Of a stretch of DNA of 64,000 bases, positions 8,862-17,477 are shown piece after piece. Location of the stretch: NCBI RefSeq assembly GCF_001953885.1, contig NZ_MQUS01000011.1:124001-188000 (forward strand). The letters are read 5' to 3'. The notes under the pieces were generated by a model. The model made no database searches, was not told where the DNA came from, and saw only the letters and a program-made list of their open reading frames with translations. Made by a program: the position numbers and the translations under genes. Origin of the DNA: Streptomyces sp. IMTB 2501. Lineage in GTDB: Bacteria; Actinomycetota; Actinomycetes; Streptomycetales; Streptomycetaceae. Position 1 is the first letter of the stretch. Each line of letters begins with the position of its first letter.

Positions 8862-9074
8862 CGCGTCATGGTGCCACCGTCGTGGGGTACGCGCGGCGGC
8901 GAGGATGCGTCTGTGCGGCGAACGACGGTATCCACCTTGCTCGTTTATATAACTTTTGCCGCAAAGGTCCTATGTAAAGAGAGTCCCCGGACCCACAGCG
9001 ACCGCTTATGGTGCTCTGACGGCCCGTGGGAAAAGCTGACTGCATACAACAGCCGTGGATCGAGGAGAAGAGCT

Positions 9075-10574
9075 GTGAGCACCGAGAACGAGGGCAACGA
9101 GGTACCCCCGGCCCCGTCCGCACCTCCCGTGCCGGTGGCCTCTTCCGCCTCCCCGCAGGGCCCGGCTCCCGAGGGGAACGCGCCGACGGCTCCCCTTCCG
9201 CCGGTCCCCCAGGACGCTCCGGCCCCCGCCGGAGCCCAGCCCACCACCCCGCACGCGCCCGTCCCGCACGCCTCCGGCCCGGCCCCTGACGGCTCCTGGC
9301 CGCCCCCGCCGCCGGCCACCCCGCCGTACGGCGAGGGCGCGTCCTACGGCGACGGTGGTGCGGGTGCCGCCGGCGGCTTCGGCGGCGCGGCCGGTGCGGG
9401 TGGCGCCGGCGGCTGGGGAGCGTCGTACCAGCAGCCCGCCCCCAAGCCGCGCGGCGGACGCGGCGGGCTCGTCGCCGCGGTCCTGGTGGCCGCGCTGGTC
9501 GCGGGCGGCCTGGGCGGCGGCCTCGGCTACACCCTGGCCAAGAACCATGACGACAGTGGCTCCACCACTGTCTCCGCCTCCGACAACGGCGCCTCGCAGG
9601 TCAAGCGCGCGCCGGGCACGATCGCCAATGTGGCCGCCAGGGCGCTGCCCAGCACGGTCACCATCGAGGCCGAGGGCAGCAGCGGCAACGGTGGCACCGG
9701 CACGGGTTTCGTCTTCGACACCCAGGGCCACATCATCACCAACAACCACGTGGTGGCGGACGCGCTCAACGGCGGCAAGCTGACGGCGACGTTCCCGAAC
9801 GGCCGGAAGTTCGAGGCCGAGGTCGTCGGCCACGCGCAGGGCTACGACGTCGCCGTCGTCAAGCTCAAGAACCCTCCGTCCGACCTCAAGCCGCTCGCCC
9901 TCGGCGACAGCGACAAGGTGGCCGTGGGCGACGAGGCGATCGCCATCGGTGCTCCCTTCGGCCTGTCCAACACGGTGACGACCGGCATCATCAGCGCCAA
10001 GAACCGTCCGGTGGCCTCCAGCGACGGCAGCTCCAGCAGCAAGGCGTCGTACATGAGCGCGCTGCAGACCGACGCGTCGATCAACCCGGGCAACTCCGGC
10101 GGCCCGCTGCTGGACGGCTCCGGGGCGGTCATCGGCATCAACTCGGCGATCCAGTCGAGCAGCAGTGGCGGCTTCGGCAGCTCCGGCCAGTCCGGCTCGA
10201 TCGGCCTGGGCTTCGCCATCCCGATCGACCAGGCCAAGTACGTCGCCCAGCAGCTGATCAAGACCGGCAAGCCGGTGTACGCCAAGATCGGCGCCTCCGT
10301 CTCGCTGGAGGACTCCACCGGCGGCGCGAAGATCACCGACCAGGGCGCGGCCGGCTCCGCCGCGGTCGAGTCCGGCGGCCCGGCCGACAAGGCGGGCCTC
10401 AAGCCCGGTGACGTGATCACCAAGCTGGACGACATGGTCATCGACAGCGGCCCGACCCTGATCGGCGAGATCTGGACCCACAAGCCCGGCGACAAGGTCA
10501 CGGTCACCTACAAGCGAGGCGGCCAGGACCACACAGCCACCCTGACCCTGGCCTCCCGAGTGGGCGACAACTGA
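9075..10574 (+). CDS. HtrA/DegP-type membrane-anchored serine protease with PDZ domain
   Basis: The 499-residue protein starts at GTG 9075 behind GAGGAG. A Pro/Ala- and Gly-rich cytoplasmic N-terminus (1-128) is followed by one membrane anchor (about 131-152), a trypsin-like domain and a C-terminal PDZ domain (about 395-490). The catalytic triad reads His225 (TNNHVV), Asp258 (GYDVAVV) and Ser341 (NPGNSGGP). Such proteases degrade or chaperone misfolded exported proteins at the cell surface. The upstream gap (8862-9074) holds an unusually AT-rich patch near 8940-8985 that is likely the promoter. A GC-rich hairpin follows the stop. Confidence 0.9.
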   Translation: MSTENEGNEVPPAPSAPPVPVASSASPQGPAPEGNAPTAPLPPVPQDAPAPAGAQPTTPHAPVPHASGPAPDGSWPPPPPATPPYGEGASYGDGGAGAAGGFGGAAGAGGAGGWGASYQQPAPKPRGGRGGLVAAVLVAALVAGGLGGGLGYTLAKNHDDSGSTTVSASDNGASQVKRAPGTIANVAARALPSTVTIEAEGSSGNGGTGTGFVFDTQGHIITNNHVVADALNGGKLTATFPNGRKFEAEVVGHAQGYDVAVVKLKNPPSDLKPLALGDSDKVAVGDEAIAIGAPFGLSNTVTTGIISAKNRPVASSDGSSSSKASYMSALQTDASINPGNSGGPLLDGSGAVIGINSAIQSSSSGGFGSSGQSGSIGLGFAIPIDQAKYVAQQLIKTGKPVYAKIGASVSLEDSTGGAKITDQGAAGSAAVESGGPADKAGLKPGDVITKLDDMVIDSGPTLIGEIWTHKPGDKVTVTYKRGGQDHTATLTLASRVGDN

Positions 10575-10600
10575 CCCCTCGGCGAACGGCACGCACGCGT

Positions 10601-10629
10601 AGGGGCGCCTCTCCAGGAGGGGCGCCCCT
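10601..10629 (+). terminator. Hairpin after the HtrA-like gene
   Basis: AGGGGCGCC (10601-10609) and GGCGCCCCT (10621-10629) are inverted copies, with further pairing possible inside the loop. It lies 26 bases after the protease stop codon. There is no long T-tract, as is usual for this GC content. Confidence 0.65.
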
Positions 10630-10787
10630 CGCTCATGCCGACGGCCACAGGCGTCCGCCCTACGTGCTGCGGATGCCCACCCCCAGGTCCGGAAGCGGCT
10701 CCGGAGGCTCCCGTAGGGACCGCGCCGCCCGTCGGACGTTCGATCCCGGTACGCTGTACCCGCTCCGTCCCAGGTGGGCGGGAGCGA

Positions 10788-10872
10788 GGTGGGTTGCCCG
10801 AGCGGCCTAAGGGAACGGTCTTGAAAACCGTCGTGGCGTAAGTCACCGTGGGTTCAAATCCCACACCCACCG
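10788..10872 (+). tRNA. tRNA-Ser (anticodon UGA)
   Basis: The acceptor arms GGTGGGT and ACCCACC enclose a complete cloverleaf of 85 nucleotides with discriminator G. The anticodon loop reads TTGAAAA, giving anticodon TGA, and a long variable arm typical of serine tRNAs (CGTGGCGTAAGTCACCG) is present. The T arm is TGGGTTCAAATCCCA. CCA is not encoded. Confidence 0.95.
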
Positions 10873-10883
10873 CGGACGTTGGG

Positions 10884-10912
10884 AAGGGGCGCCTCCGAAA
10901 GGGGCGTCCCTT
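10884..10912 (+). terminator. Terminator of tRNA-Ser(UGA)
   Basis: AAGGGGCGCC (10884-10893) pairs with GGCGTCCCTT (10903-10912) with one imperfect pair. It is followed by TTCG and lies 12 bases after the tRNA. Confidence 0.6.
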
Positions 10913-10939
10913 TCGCGTGCCGGGCCGGGTTTTCGTCGG

Positions 10940-11821
10940 TCACGGCCGGTGTCCCGTCATCCGTGCCGCCGAGGCGATCGTGGCCCGGGCCTCGTGTTCC
11001 GACAGGCCGGTGCCCCGGGCCGCCTCGGTCAGGGGGTCGACCAGGGCGGGGCCGATGCCGTTCTCGTAGGCGCGACAGGCCGCCCAGAACAGCCGGGTGT
11101 TGCGCTGCCCCTCGTGCGCGGAGAGGACGAACTGGACGAGGCCGCGGCCGTGATCACCCGGAGCCGACGAGGCACGCGGGGCCGGCTCCGGGGCTCGGGG
11201 CGGAGGCACCAGCAGGCGCAGCAGGGAGGGCGGGCAGGGCGCGGGGGTCAGGTGGGCGGTGCCGGGGGCGGTCGTGTAGACGCCGTGCTCGGTGCGGGAG
11301 CCGGGGCCCACCAGGTAGCCGCCGGCGCCACGGATGTCGATCCCGGGGGCGAGCCGGCCGGCGGAGTTCGGTACGACGACGTCCGGTGGGCCGGTGAGCC
11401 ACAGATGACGCCCGCCGCTCGGTGTGCGGACGACGACCGTCTCCGGAATCGTGAACAGGTGGCGCAGGGCCAGTTCGCGCAGCGCGGTCGAGGAGTCGGT
11501 GCCGCACTTGGTGTCCAGGTCGACGCCGATCAGACGGTACGGCGGCAGCCCGCACGCGATGCCGTAGCCGGTGGCCCAGGGCGCGGCGGCGAACAGCTCG
11601 CGGATCCGGACCGGGTCGGTCGCGGCGTCGTACACACCGTGACCGAAGCGGCCGCACTCGCCGTGGCAGCGCGGTCCGGCCGGGTCGGAGTCGTCGCGGT
11701 GGGGGGAGCGCAGGGCCGGGAGTTTCGTCCGGGACAGGGGGATGACGGCCAGGCCGCGTTCGGCGGCTGACAGGGCGTGTGCGAGGGCCAGCGTCGTGGC
11801 CTGCCGGTCGGGGGTGGCCAT
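10940..11821 (-). CDS. Bifunctional DNA primase/polymerase (prim-pol, AEP family) domain protein
   Basis: From the ATG at 11821 the product is 293 residues. The archaeo-eukaryotic primase motifs are intact: the metal-binding GVDLDTKCG, the SGGRHLWL histidine motif and the GIDIRGAGGYLVGPGS strand. A helical C-terminal region (about 215-290) follows. Unlike plasmid or phage primases it carries no helicase domain, so it acts alone or with an unlinked partner in DNA priming or repair. The frame extends upstream to 11944, but MATPDRQATTLALAHALSAAERG is the usual family start. The palindrome CGTACGTACG (11833-11842) lies 11 bases upstream of the start. Confidence 0.85.
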   Translation of the reverse strand: MATPDRQATTLALAHALSAAERGLAVIPLSRTKLPALRSPHRDDSDPAGPRCHGECGRFGHGVYDAATDPVRIRELFAAAPWATGYGIACGLPPYRLIGVDLDTKCGTDSSTALRELALRHLFTIPETVVVRTPSGGRHLWLTGPPDVVVPNSAGRLAPGIDIRGAGGYLVGPGSRTEHGVYTTAPGTAHLTPAPCPPSLLRLLVPPPRAPEPAPRASSAPGDHGRGLVQFVLSAHEGQRNTRLFWAACRAYENGIGPALVDPLTEAARGTGLSEHEARATIASAARMTGHRP

Positions 11822-12189
11822 GACTCCATGTTCGTACGTACGTTCGAAAAAAGAAAGAGGGGGTCGCGACGGCTCGCCGCGCGCCGGGAAAACGGCCGGA
11901 TGTGAGGCGGAACGATTCACCTCTTGTGCCGCTTGATGAGTCAAAGGGCTTCCTGATCCCTCCTGAGATGACAGAGGGCAAAAGATGGCGATAGAGGTTT
12001 ATCGACTTGTCATCACGCTTGCGTGCTAATCGCCGCTTCCGGGGTGGTTCGCCGGGGATTCGGTGGGCAGCTCTGATCTCGCGACGTCGCCCACAAAGTC
12101 AGAGCGGTCGGCCAACTGCCCTGACGCAAGCCGTACTTCACGTAGTTCCGGCCCTAGGGCCGCCGAGTTCTTGGTTCTGGAGGAACAAC

Positions 12190-12507
12190 ATGGCAAGCAT
12201 CCGTACCGCCCGCGTACTCGCCGCCGTCGCCGCTCTCCCGCTCGCAGCCGCGCTCTTCAGTGGCGTGGCGGCCGCCGACAACGGCTCCTTCGCGGGCAAC
12301 GGATCGAGCGCCAACACCGGTGTGGCGGGCGTCATCGGCAGCGGAGTCGGCCACAACAACTTCGGCAACTCGTCCACCACGCAGCAGAACGCGGTCGGCA
12401 ACGGTGCCTCAAGCCAGAGCAACGCCGCCCAGGCCAACAACTCCGCGTTCGCACCCATTCAGCAGGGCAGCGAGAACGTGGCCATCGACTTCACCCACCT
12501 GTGGTGA
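12190..12507 (+). CDS. Small secreted Asn/Gly/Ser-rich protein
   Basis: The 105-residue product has a clear Sec signal peptide (about 1-29, ending FSGVAAA before DNGSF). The mature part of about 76 residues is almost free of charge and rich in Asn, Gly, Ser and Gln (for example SSTTQQNAVGNGASSQSN), ending VAIDFTHLW. It lacks the chaplin domain and cysteines, so it is not a chaplin or rodlin. The composition suits an extracellular or amyloid-like structural protein, which is inference. The ATG has GGAGGAAC three bases upstream and a very strong terminator follows, so it is probably monocistronic and well expressed. Confidence 0.8.
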   Translation: MASIRTARVLAAVAALPLAAALFSGVAAADNGSFAGNGSSANTGVAGVIGSGVGHNNFGNSSTTQQNAVGNGASSQSNAAQANNSAFAPIQQGSENVAIDFTHLW

Positions 12508-12566
12508 CCCTCGGACGAGGCGCCTCTTGGTGAGGGTCCTCGTGGGGAGTGCTCAGGGGTCGTAAC

Positions 12567-12610
12567 ACGTCTGCGCGGCGGTACTTCGGTGCCGCCGCGC
12601 AGACGTTTTC
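12567..12610 (+). terminator. Strong Rho-independent terminator with TTCG tetraloop
   Basis: An 18-bp uninterrupted stem (12567-12584 with 12589-12606, allowing one G-T pair) closes on a TTCG tetraloop and is followed by TTTTC. It is 60 bases downstream of the secreted-protein gene. Confidence 0.9.
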
Positions 12611-12672
12611 GCTGCGCCCGCTCCGTGGCGGTGGACCCCGGTGGCGGTGGCCGACCTTGACACCCACCGGTA

Positions 12673-12689
12673 TCTGACGGACAGTCAGA
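12673..12689 (+). promoter_or_regulatory. Inverted-repeat operator upstream of the acyl-CoA operon
   Basis: TCTGAC-GGACA-GTCAGA is a perfect 6-bp inverted repeat with a 5-bp spacer, 40 bases before the first dehydrogenase start. TetR-family repressors of acyl-CoA catabolic operons bind sites of this form. No regulator gene lies next to it. Confidence 0.5.
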
Positions 12690-12728
12690 AACCGTCCTGT
12701 CAGGTACGCGAGGCCGGGAGGGCCCGCC

Positions 12729-13898
12729 GTGCACCTCGCCCCCACGGAGCGGCAGCAGCGTCTGCGCGCCGAACTCCGCGCCTACTTCCGTGACGTCCTG
12801 CCCGACTCCCGCGAATCCGCCGACCCCCCTGAACCCACCGACGCCCGCGCCCTGTTGCGCCGCATCGGCGCCGACGGCTGGCTGGGGATCGGCTGGCCGG
12901 TCGAGTACGGCGGCCAGGGCCGGGGCGCGGACGAGCAGTTCGTGTTCTTCGACGAGGCGCACCGGGCCGGCGCCCCCGTCTCCATGGTCACGCTCAACAC
13001 CGTCGGCCCCACCCTCATGCGGTACGGCAGCGAGGCGCAGAAGGCCCACTTCCTGCCCCTCATCCTCAGCGGCGAGGCCGTCTTCGCGATCGGCTACACC
13101 GAGCCCTCCGCCGGCACCGACCTGGCCTCGCTGCGCACCCGCGCCGTGCGCGAGGACGACGGCTGGCGGATCGACGGTCAGAAGATCTTCACCTCGGGCG
13201 CCCAGCACGCCGACTGGATCTGGCTCGCCTGCCGCACCGATGCCGAGGCACCCCGGCACCGCGGCATCTCCGTCCTTCTCGTCCCGACCGACGCACCCGG
13301 GTTCTCCTGGACGCCGATCGAGACGGTGGGCGGGCAGACGACGACGGCCACCTACTACGACGGCGTACGTGTCCCGGCCGGGAACCTGGTCGGCGCCGAG
13401 AACGAGGGCTGGTCGCTGATCACCGGCCAGCTCAACCACGAGCGGGTCGCGCTGGCCGCCCTCGGCATGCAGGCCGAGGAGTTCCTCGCTGCCGCGCTCA
13501 CCGCAGCCCGTACACCCGATCCGGTGAATCTGCGCCGTCGGATCGATGAGCCGTGGGTACGCCTGCGGGCCGCCGAGGCGCATGCCCGGCTGGCGGCAAA
13601 TCGCCTGCTCAGCTGGCGTTTGGTGGCCGACGTGGGGGCGGGCCGACTGGCTCCGGGCGAGGCGAGCGGCGTGAAATTCGCGGGAACGGAATCGACTGTC
13701 GCGACGTATCGCATGTGTCAGGAGATCGCGGGCGAGGCGGGACTCGTCCGTTCCGGTTCCCCGGGAGCCTTCGGGGACGGCGAGCTGGAGCGGCTGAACA
13801 GGGCGGCGCAGATCAACACGTTCGGGGGCGGGGTGAGCGAGGTGCAGCGGGAGATCGTCGCGACGATGCGGCTCGGGATGAGGAGGGGACGGCGGTGA
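12729..13898 (+). CDS. Acyl-CoA dehydrogenase (FadE29/ChsE2-like), operon gene 1
   Basis: The 389-residue FAD enzyme would oxidise an acyl-CoA to the alpha,beta-enoyl-CoA. The middle-domain signature IGYTEPSAGTDLASL and the IDGQKIFTSGAQHADWIWL strand are typical, and the C-terminal helices run to residue 389 (NTFGGGVSEVQREIVA). GTG 12729 is preceded by GGGAGGG. Its stop overlaps the next start by four bases (GTGA), so the genes are translationally coupled. In mycobacteria two such subunits form one heterotetrameric dehydrogenase for short steroid side chains, and the same pairing is likely with the product of 14853-15881. Confidence 0.85.
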   Translation: MHLAPTERQQRLRAELRAYFRDVLPDSRESADPPEPTDARALLRRIGADGWLGIGWPVEYGGQGRGADEQFVFFDEAHRAGAPVSMVTLNTVGPTLMRYGSEAQKAHFLPLILSGEAVFAIGYTEPSAGTDLASLRTRAVREDDGWRIDGQKIFTSGAQHADWIWLACRTDAEAPRHRGISVLLVPTDAPGFSWTPIETVGGQTTTATYYDGVRVPAGNLVGAENEGWSLITGQLNHERVALAALGMQAEEFLAAALTAARTPDPVNLRRRIDEPWVRLRAAEAHARLAANRLLSWRLVADVGAGRLAPGEASGVKFAGTESTVATYRMCQEIAGEAGLVRSGSPGAFGDGELERLNRAAQINTFGGGVSEVQREIVATMRLGMRRGRR

Positions 13899-14851
13899 GC
13901 GGGGGAAGCAGTGAGACGGAGGCCGGGCGCGTGCCGGACGAGGAAACGGTGGGGGCGCGGCTCAAGGGGTACGAGGGGCGGCCCGCCGCCGTCGCCGGGG
14001 TGGGAAAGGACCTGGTCAACCTGCCCATGATCCGGCACTGGTGCGAGGCCATGGGCGACACCAACCCGGCCTACTCGGGACCGGACGCCATCGCCCCGCC
14101 CACCATGCTCCAGGCCTGGACGATGGGCGGCCTTTCCGGCCACGAGGGCCGTACGGGTGCCTACGACGCCCTGCTGTCCCTCCTCGACGCCTCGGGCTGT
14201 ACGTCGGTGGTCGCCACCGACTGCGAGCAGGAGTATCTACGGCCCCTGCGCCCGGGCGACGAGGTCACGTTCGACTCGGTGATCGAGTCGGTGTCGGAAC
14301 GGAAGACGACGAAGCTGGGCACGGGCTATTTCGTCACGACCCGCACGGACATCCGGTCCGCCGGCGAACTGGTGGGCACCCACCGCTTCCGCATCCTCAA
14401 GTACGCCCCGGCCCGCCGCACACCCCCGGCTCCGCGTCCCCGCCCGGTGGTCAACCGGGACAACGCCGGCTTCTGGGAGGCGGTGGCCGAGGGACGGCTC
14501 CTCATCCAGCGCTGCACGGACTGCGGCACCCTGCGCCACCCCTGGCTGCCGGGCTGCAACGCGTGCGGCGGTCCGGAGTGGGACACGGTCGAGGCGAGCG
14601 GCGAGGGCACGGTCTATTCGTACGTGGTCATGCACCACCCGCGCTTCCCGGCCTTCGAGCCGCCTTACGCGGTGGGTCTGATCGAACTCGCCGAGGGCGT
14701 GCGGATGGTGAGCAACGTCGTAGGGGTGCCGTACGACAAGGTGCGGATCGGGCTTCCGGTGCGGGTGGAGTTCCGGCGGTACGGGGCCGAGGGGGACGAC
14801 GAGGGCGCGCCGGTGCTGCCGGTCTTCCGGGTCGTCGAGGGCGAGGGCTGA
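13895..14851 (+). CDS. MaoC-like N-terminal / DUF35 OB-fold fusion (ChsH2-like hydratase subunit)
   Basis: The 318-residue protein joins a hot-dog (MaoC-like) domain at about 15-170 to a DUF35 module at about 185-315. The DUF35 part has a zinc ribbon (CTDCGTLRHPWLPGCNACGG, two CxxC pairs) and an OB fold (GTVYSYVVMHHPRF). This architecture is that of mycobacterial ChsH2, which pairs with a small MaoC protein to hydrate the steroid enoyl-CoA and recruits the Ltp2 aldolase through DUF35. Both partners are encoded downstream. GTG 13895 overlaps the preceding stop. Confidence 0.85.
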   Translation: MSGGSSETEAGRVPDEETVGARLKGYEGRPAAVAGVGKDLVNLPMIRHWCEAMGDTNPAYSGPDAIAPPTMLQAWTMGGLSGHEGRTGAYDALLSLLDASGCTSVVATDCEQEYLRPLRPGDEVTFDSVIESVSERKTTKLGTGYFVTTRTDIRSAGELVGTHRFRILKYAPARRTPPAPRPRPVVNRDNAGFWEAVAEGRLLIQRCTDCGTLRHPWLPGCNACGGPEWDTVEASGEGTVYSYVVMHHPRFPAFEPPYAVGLIELAEGVRMVSNVVGVPYDKVRIGLPVRVEFRRYGAEGDDEGAPVLPVFRVVEGEG

Positions 14852-14852
14852 C

Positions 14853-15881
14853 ATGGACTTCACACCCACCGAGGCCCAGACCGAGGCCCGTGACCTGGCC
14901 GCGCGGATCTTCGGCGACCTCGCTACCCATGACCGGCTGAACGCCGCCGGAACCGGCAGCGACCCGGAGCTGTGGAAGGCCCTCTGCGCGGCCGGGCTGG
15001 TGGCCGCGGTGGAGGAACTCGGCCTGCTGGGGCTGGTGCTGCTCCTGGAGGAACAGGGGCGGACGACGGCCCAGGTGCCGTATGCGGCGAGCTGTGTGTA
15101 CGGGGTGCTGGCCCTCACCGCACACGGCAGTGCGGAGCAGCGGGACAGGCTGCTTCCTGCGGTCGAGGACGGCTCGGTGGTGGTGGCGGGGGCGTTTCCC
15201 GCGCAGGCCGGTGTACGGGCCTCGGCGCGGGGTGAGCTGACCGGCACGGTCCCCGTCGTCCCCTGGCTGCGGGACGCCACCCATGTACTGGTCGCCGACG
15301 AAGGGCGGCGGCTGTGGCTGGTGCCGCTCGGGGAGGGCACCGGGATCGAGGAGGTCGAGCTGACAGCCCCCTGGTCGGCGGGACGGCTCACTTTGGAAGG
15401 CGCGCGGGCCGAGCCGCTCGGCTCCGGCACCGACGCCTGCACCGACGTCCTGGCCACCGCCCGTACCGCCTTCGCCGGGCTCCAGGCGGGCGTCTGCGCG
15501 GGCTCCCTCGCCCGTACCGTCGCGCACACCAACAGCCGGGAGCAGTTCGGGCGCCCGCTCGCCACCCGGCAGGCCGTCCAACTGCGTGCCGCCGACGCTC
15601 ACATGGACACCGAGGCGATACGGGTGACGGCCTACGAGGCCGCCTGGCGGCGGGACGCCGGGCTGCCGTATGCCACGCACGCGCTGACCGCCGCCTGGTG
15701 GGCGTCCGAGGCGGGACACCGAGTCGTGCACACGGGCCAGCATCTGCACGGCGGGGCGGGAGCCGACCTCGACCATCCGGTGCACCGGCACTTCCTGTGG
15801 GGCCGGCAGCTGGACGCGTATCTGGGCTGCGGGGCCGAAGTGCTCCAGGAAATGGGGGAGTTGATCGCACATGGGGAGTGA
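14853..15881 (+). CDS. Acyl-CoA dehydrogenase (FadE28/ChsE1-like), operon gene 3
   Basis: This 342-residue subunit is shorter and more divergent than the dehydrogenase at 12729. It opens with MDFTPTEAQTEARDLAARIF. The middle domain lacks the usual TEPxAGSD motif, while the C-terminal helical part keeps SREQFGRPLATRQAVQ and HTGQHLHGGAGADLDHPVHR, where an acyl-CoA dehydrogenase binds FAD across subunits. The pattern suits a heteromeric partner rather than an independent enzyme. The ATG directly follows the stop of the preceding gene and the 3' end overlaps the next gene by 11 bases. Confidence 0.82.
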   Translation: MDFTPTEAQTEARDLAARIFGDLATHDRLNAAGTGSDPELWKALCAAGLVAAVEELGLLGLVLLLEEQGRTTAQVPYAASCVYGVLALTAHGSAEQRDRLLPAVEDGSVVVAGAFPAQAGVRASARGELTGTVPVVPWLRDATHVLVADEGRRLWLVPLGEGTGIEEVELTAPWSAGRLTLEGARAEPLGSGTDACTDVLATARTAFAGLQAGVCAGSLARTVAHTNSREQFGRPLATRQAVQLRAADAHMDTEAIRVTAYEAAWRRDAGLPYATHALTAAWWASEAGHRVVHTGQHLHGGAGADLDHPVHRHFLWGRQLDAYLGCGAEVLQEMGELIAHGE

Positions 15882-16290
15882 GGCCGGGGCGGTGCTGCGC
15901 GTGGGTGCCGAACTGCCGCCGCTGGAGGTCCCGGTCACGCGCACGCTGATCGTGGCGGGGGCGATCGCGTCCCGCGACTACCAGGACGTGCACCACGACG
16001 CGGAGCTGGCCAGGCAGAAGGGCTCACCGGACGTCTTCATGAACATCCTGACGACGAACGGCCTCGTCGGCAGATACATCACGGACCACTTCGGGCCGGC
16101 GGCGGTGCTCCGCAAGGTCGCCATCCGGCTCGGGGTGCCCAACCATCCGGGGGACACGATGGTGCTGACCGGCAGGATCGAGGAGGTCGACGGTGACACG
16201 GCGACCGTGCGGGTCGTCGGCGCCAACGGCAGCGGCCGGCATGTGACCGGGACGGTGACGGTCACCCTCCCTGCCGGAGACGTGTCATGA
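15871..16290 (+). CDS. MaoC family enoyl-CoA hydratase subunit (ChsH1-like)
   Basis: The 139-residue single hot-dog domain has the hydratase-2 catalytic segment as SRDYQDVHHDAELARQKGSPDVFMN, with Asp and His in place. It would form the active hydratase with the MaoC-DUF35 protein two genes upstream and add water to the enoyl-CoA made by the dehydrogenase. It overlaps the preceding gene by 11 bases and the following ATG by four, so it belongs to the same coupled operon. Confidence 0.85.
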   Translation: MGSEAGAVLRVGAELPPLEVPVTRTLIVAGAIASRDYQDVHHDAELARQKGSPDVFMNILTTNGLVGRYITDHFGPAAVLRKVAIRLGVPNHPGDTMVLTGRIEEVDGDTATVRVVGANGSGRHVTGTVTVTLPAGDVS

Positions 16291-17453
16291 GCGCCCGGGC
16301 ACGGGACACCCTGGGCGGGCGTGCGGCGATCGCCGGGATCGGGGCCACCGAGTTCTCCAAGGACTCCGGGCGCAGCGAGCTGCGGCTGGCCGTGGAGGCG
16401 GTGCGGGCCGCGCTGGACGACGCGGGGCTGGCGCCTGCGGACGTGGACGGGATGGTGACGTTCACGATGGACACCAACCCGGAGATCACGGTGGCCCAGG
16501 CCTGCGGGATGGGCGAGCTGTCCTTCTTCTCCCGGGTCCACTACGGCGGCGGCGCGGCCTGCGCGACCGTGCTCCAGGCGGCGCTCGCGGTGGCGACGGG
16601 CGTGGCGGAGGTGGTGGTCTGCTACCGCGCCTTCAACGAACGGTCGGGCCGCAGATTCGGTGCGGGTGTGCAGCACCGGGAGCCGTCGGCGGAGGGCACC
16701 GCGCTCGGCTGGATGCTGCCGTTCGGGCTGCTCACCCCGGCTTCCTGGGTGGCGATGGCGGCCCAGCGGTATCTGCACGCGTACGGGCTGACGCCGGAGG
16801 CGTTCGGGCATGTGGCCGTGCTGGACCGCAGATACGCGGCGACGAACCCGGCGGCGTACTTCCACGGCCGCCCCATCACGCTCGCCGAGCACGCGGCGTC
16901 CCGCTGGATCGTGGAGCCGCTCAGGCTGCTGGACTGCTGTCAGGAGACCGACGGCGGGCAGGCGATCGTCGTCACCTCCCTGGAGCGGGCCCGGGACCTG
17001 CGGAATCCGCCCGCCGTGATCGCGGCGGCGGCCCAGGGTGCGGGCCGGGCGCAGGAGCAGATGACCAGCTTCTACCGGGACGATCTGACCGGCCTGCCGG
17101 AGATGGGGGTGGTGGCCCGGCAGCTGTGGCGCACCTCCGGACTCGGCCCGGACGACATCGACGTGGGGATCCTGTACGACCACTTCACGCCGTTCGTGCT
17201 GATGCAGCTGGAGGAGTTCGGGTTCTGCGGGAAGGGGGAGGCGGCGGACTTCGTGGCCGAGGAGCGGCTGCCGCTCAACACCCACGGGGGCCAGCTCGGC
17301 GAGGCCTATCTGCACGGGATGAACGGCATGGCGGAAGCGGTACGCCAGTTACGGGGTACGGCGGTGAACCAGATACCGGGTGCGATCCGAACCCTGGTGA
17401 CGGCCGGCACGGGCGTCCCGACATCGGGCTTGATCCTGACGGCTGACGGCTGA
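16287..17453 (+). CDS. Lipid-transfer protein / thiolase-fold aldolase (Ltp2-like)
   Basis: The 388-residue thiolase-superfamily protein matches the actinobacterial lipid-transfer proteins of the Ltp2 type, which cleave the hydroxylated side-chain CoA by a retro-aldol reaction instead of thiolysis. Recognisable elements are AAIAGIGATEFSKDSGRSE at the start, YGGGAACATVLQAALAVATG in the core and NTHGGQLGEAYLHGMNGMAEA near the end. It closes the five-gene operon. The last codons and the stop lie inside a tandem heptamer repeat, so the C-terminus may vary between strains. Confidence 0.85.
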   Translation: MSARARDTLGGRAAIAGIGATEFSKDSGRSELRLAVEAVRAALDDAGLAPADVDGMVTFTMDTNPEITVAQACGMGELSFFSRVHYGGGAACATVLQAALAVATGVAEVVVCYRAFNERSGRRFGAGVQHREPSAEGTALGWMLPFGLLTPASWVAMAAQRYLHAYGLTPEAFGHVAVLDRRYAATNPAAYFHGRPITLAEHAASRWIVEPLRLLDCCQETDGGQAIVVTSLERARDLRNPPAVIAAAAQGAGRAQEQMTSFYRDDLTGLPEMGVVARQLWRTSGLGPDDIDVGILYDHFTPFVLMQLEEFGFCGKGEAADFVAEERLPLNTHGGQLGEAYLHGMNGMAEAVRQLRGTAVNQIPGAIRTLVTAGTGVPTSGLILTADG

Positions 17454-17477
17454 CGGCTGACGGCTAGCGGCTAGCGG
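17436..17477 (+). repeat. Six tandem heptamers spanning the stop codon of the Ltp2-like gene
   Basis: Four copies of CTGACGG (17436-17463) are followed by two of CTAGCGG (17464-17477). The stop TGA (17451-17453) falls in the third copy. Slippage here would alter the last residues of the protein. Confidence 0.85.
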
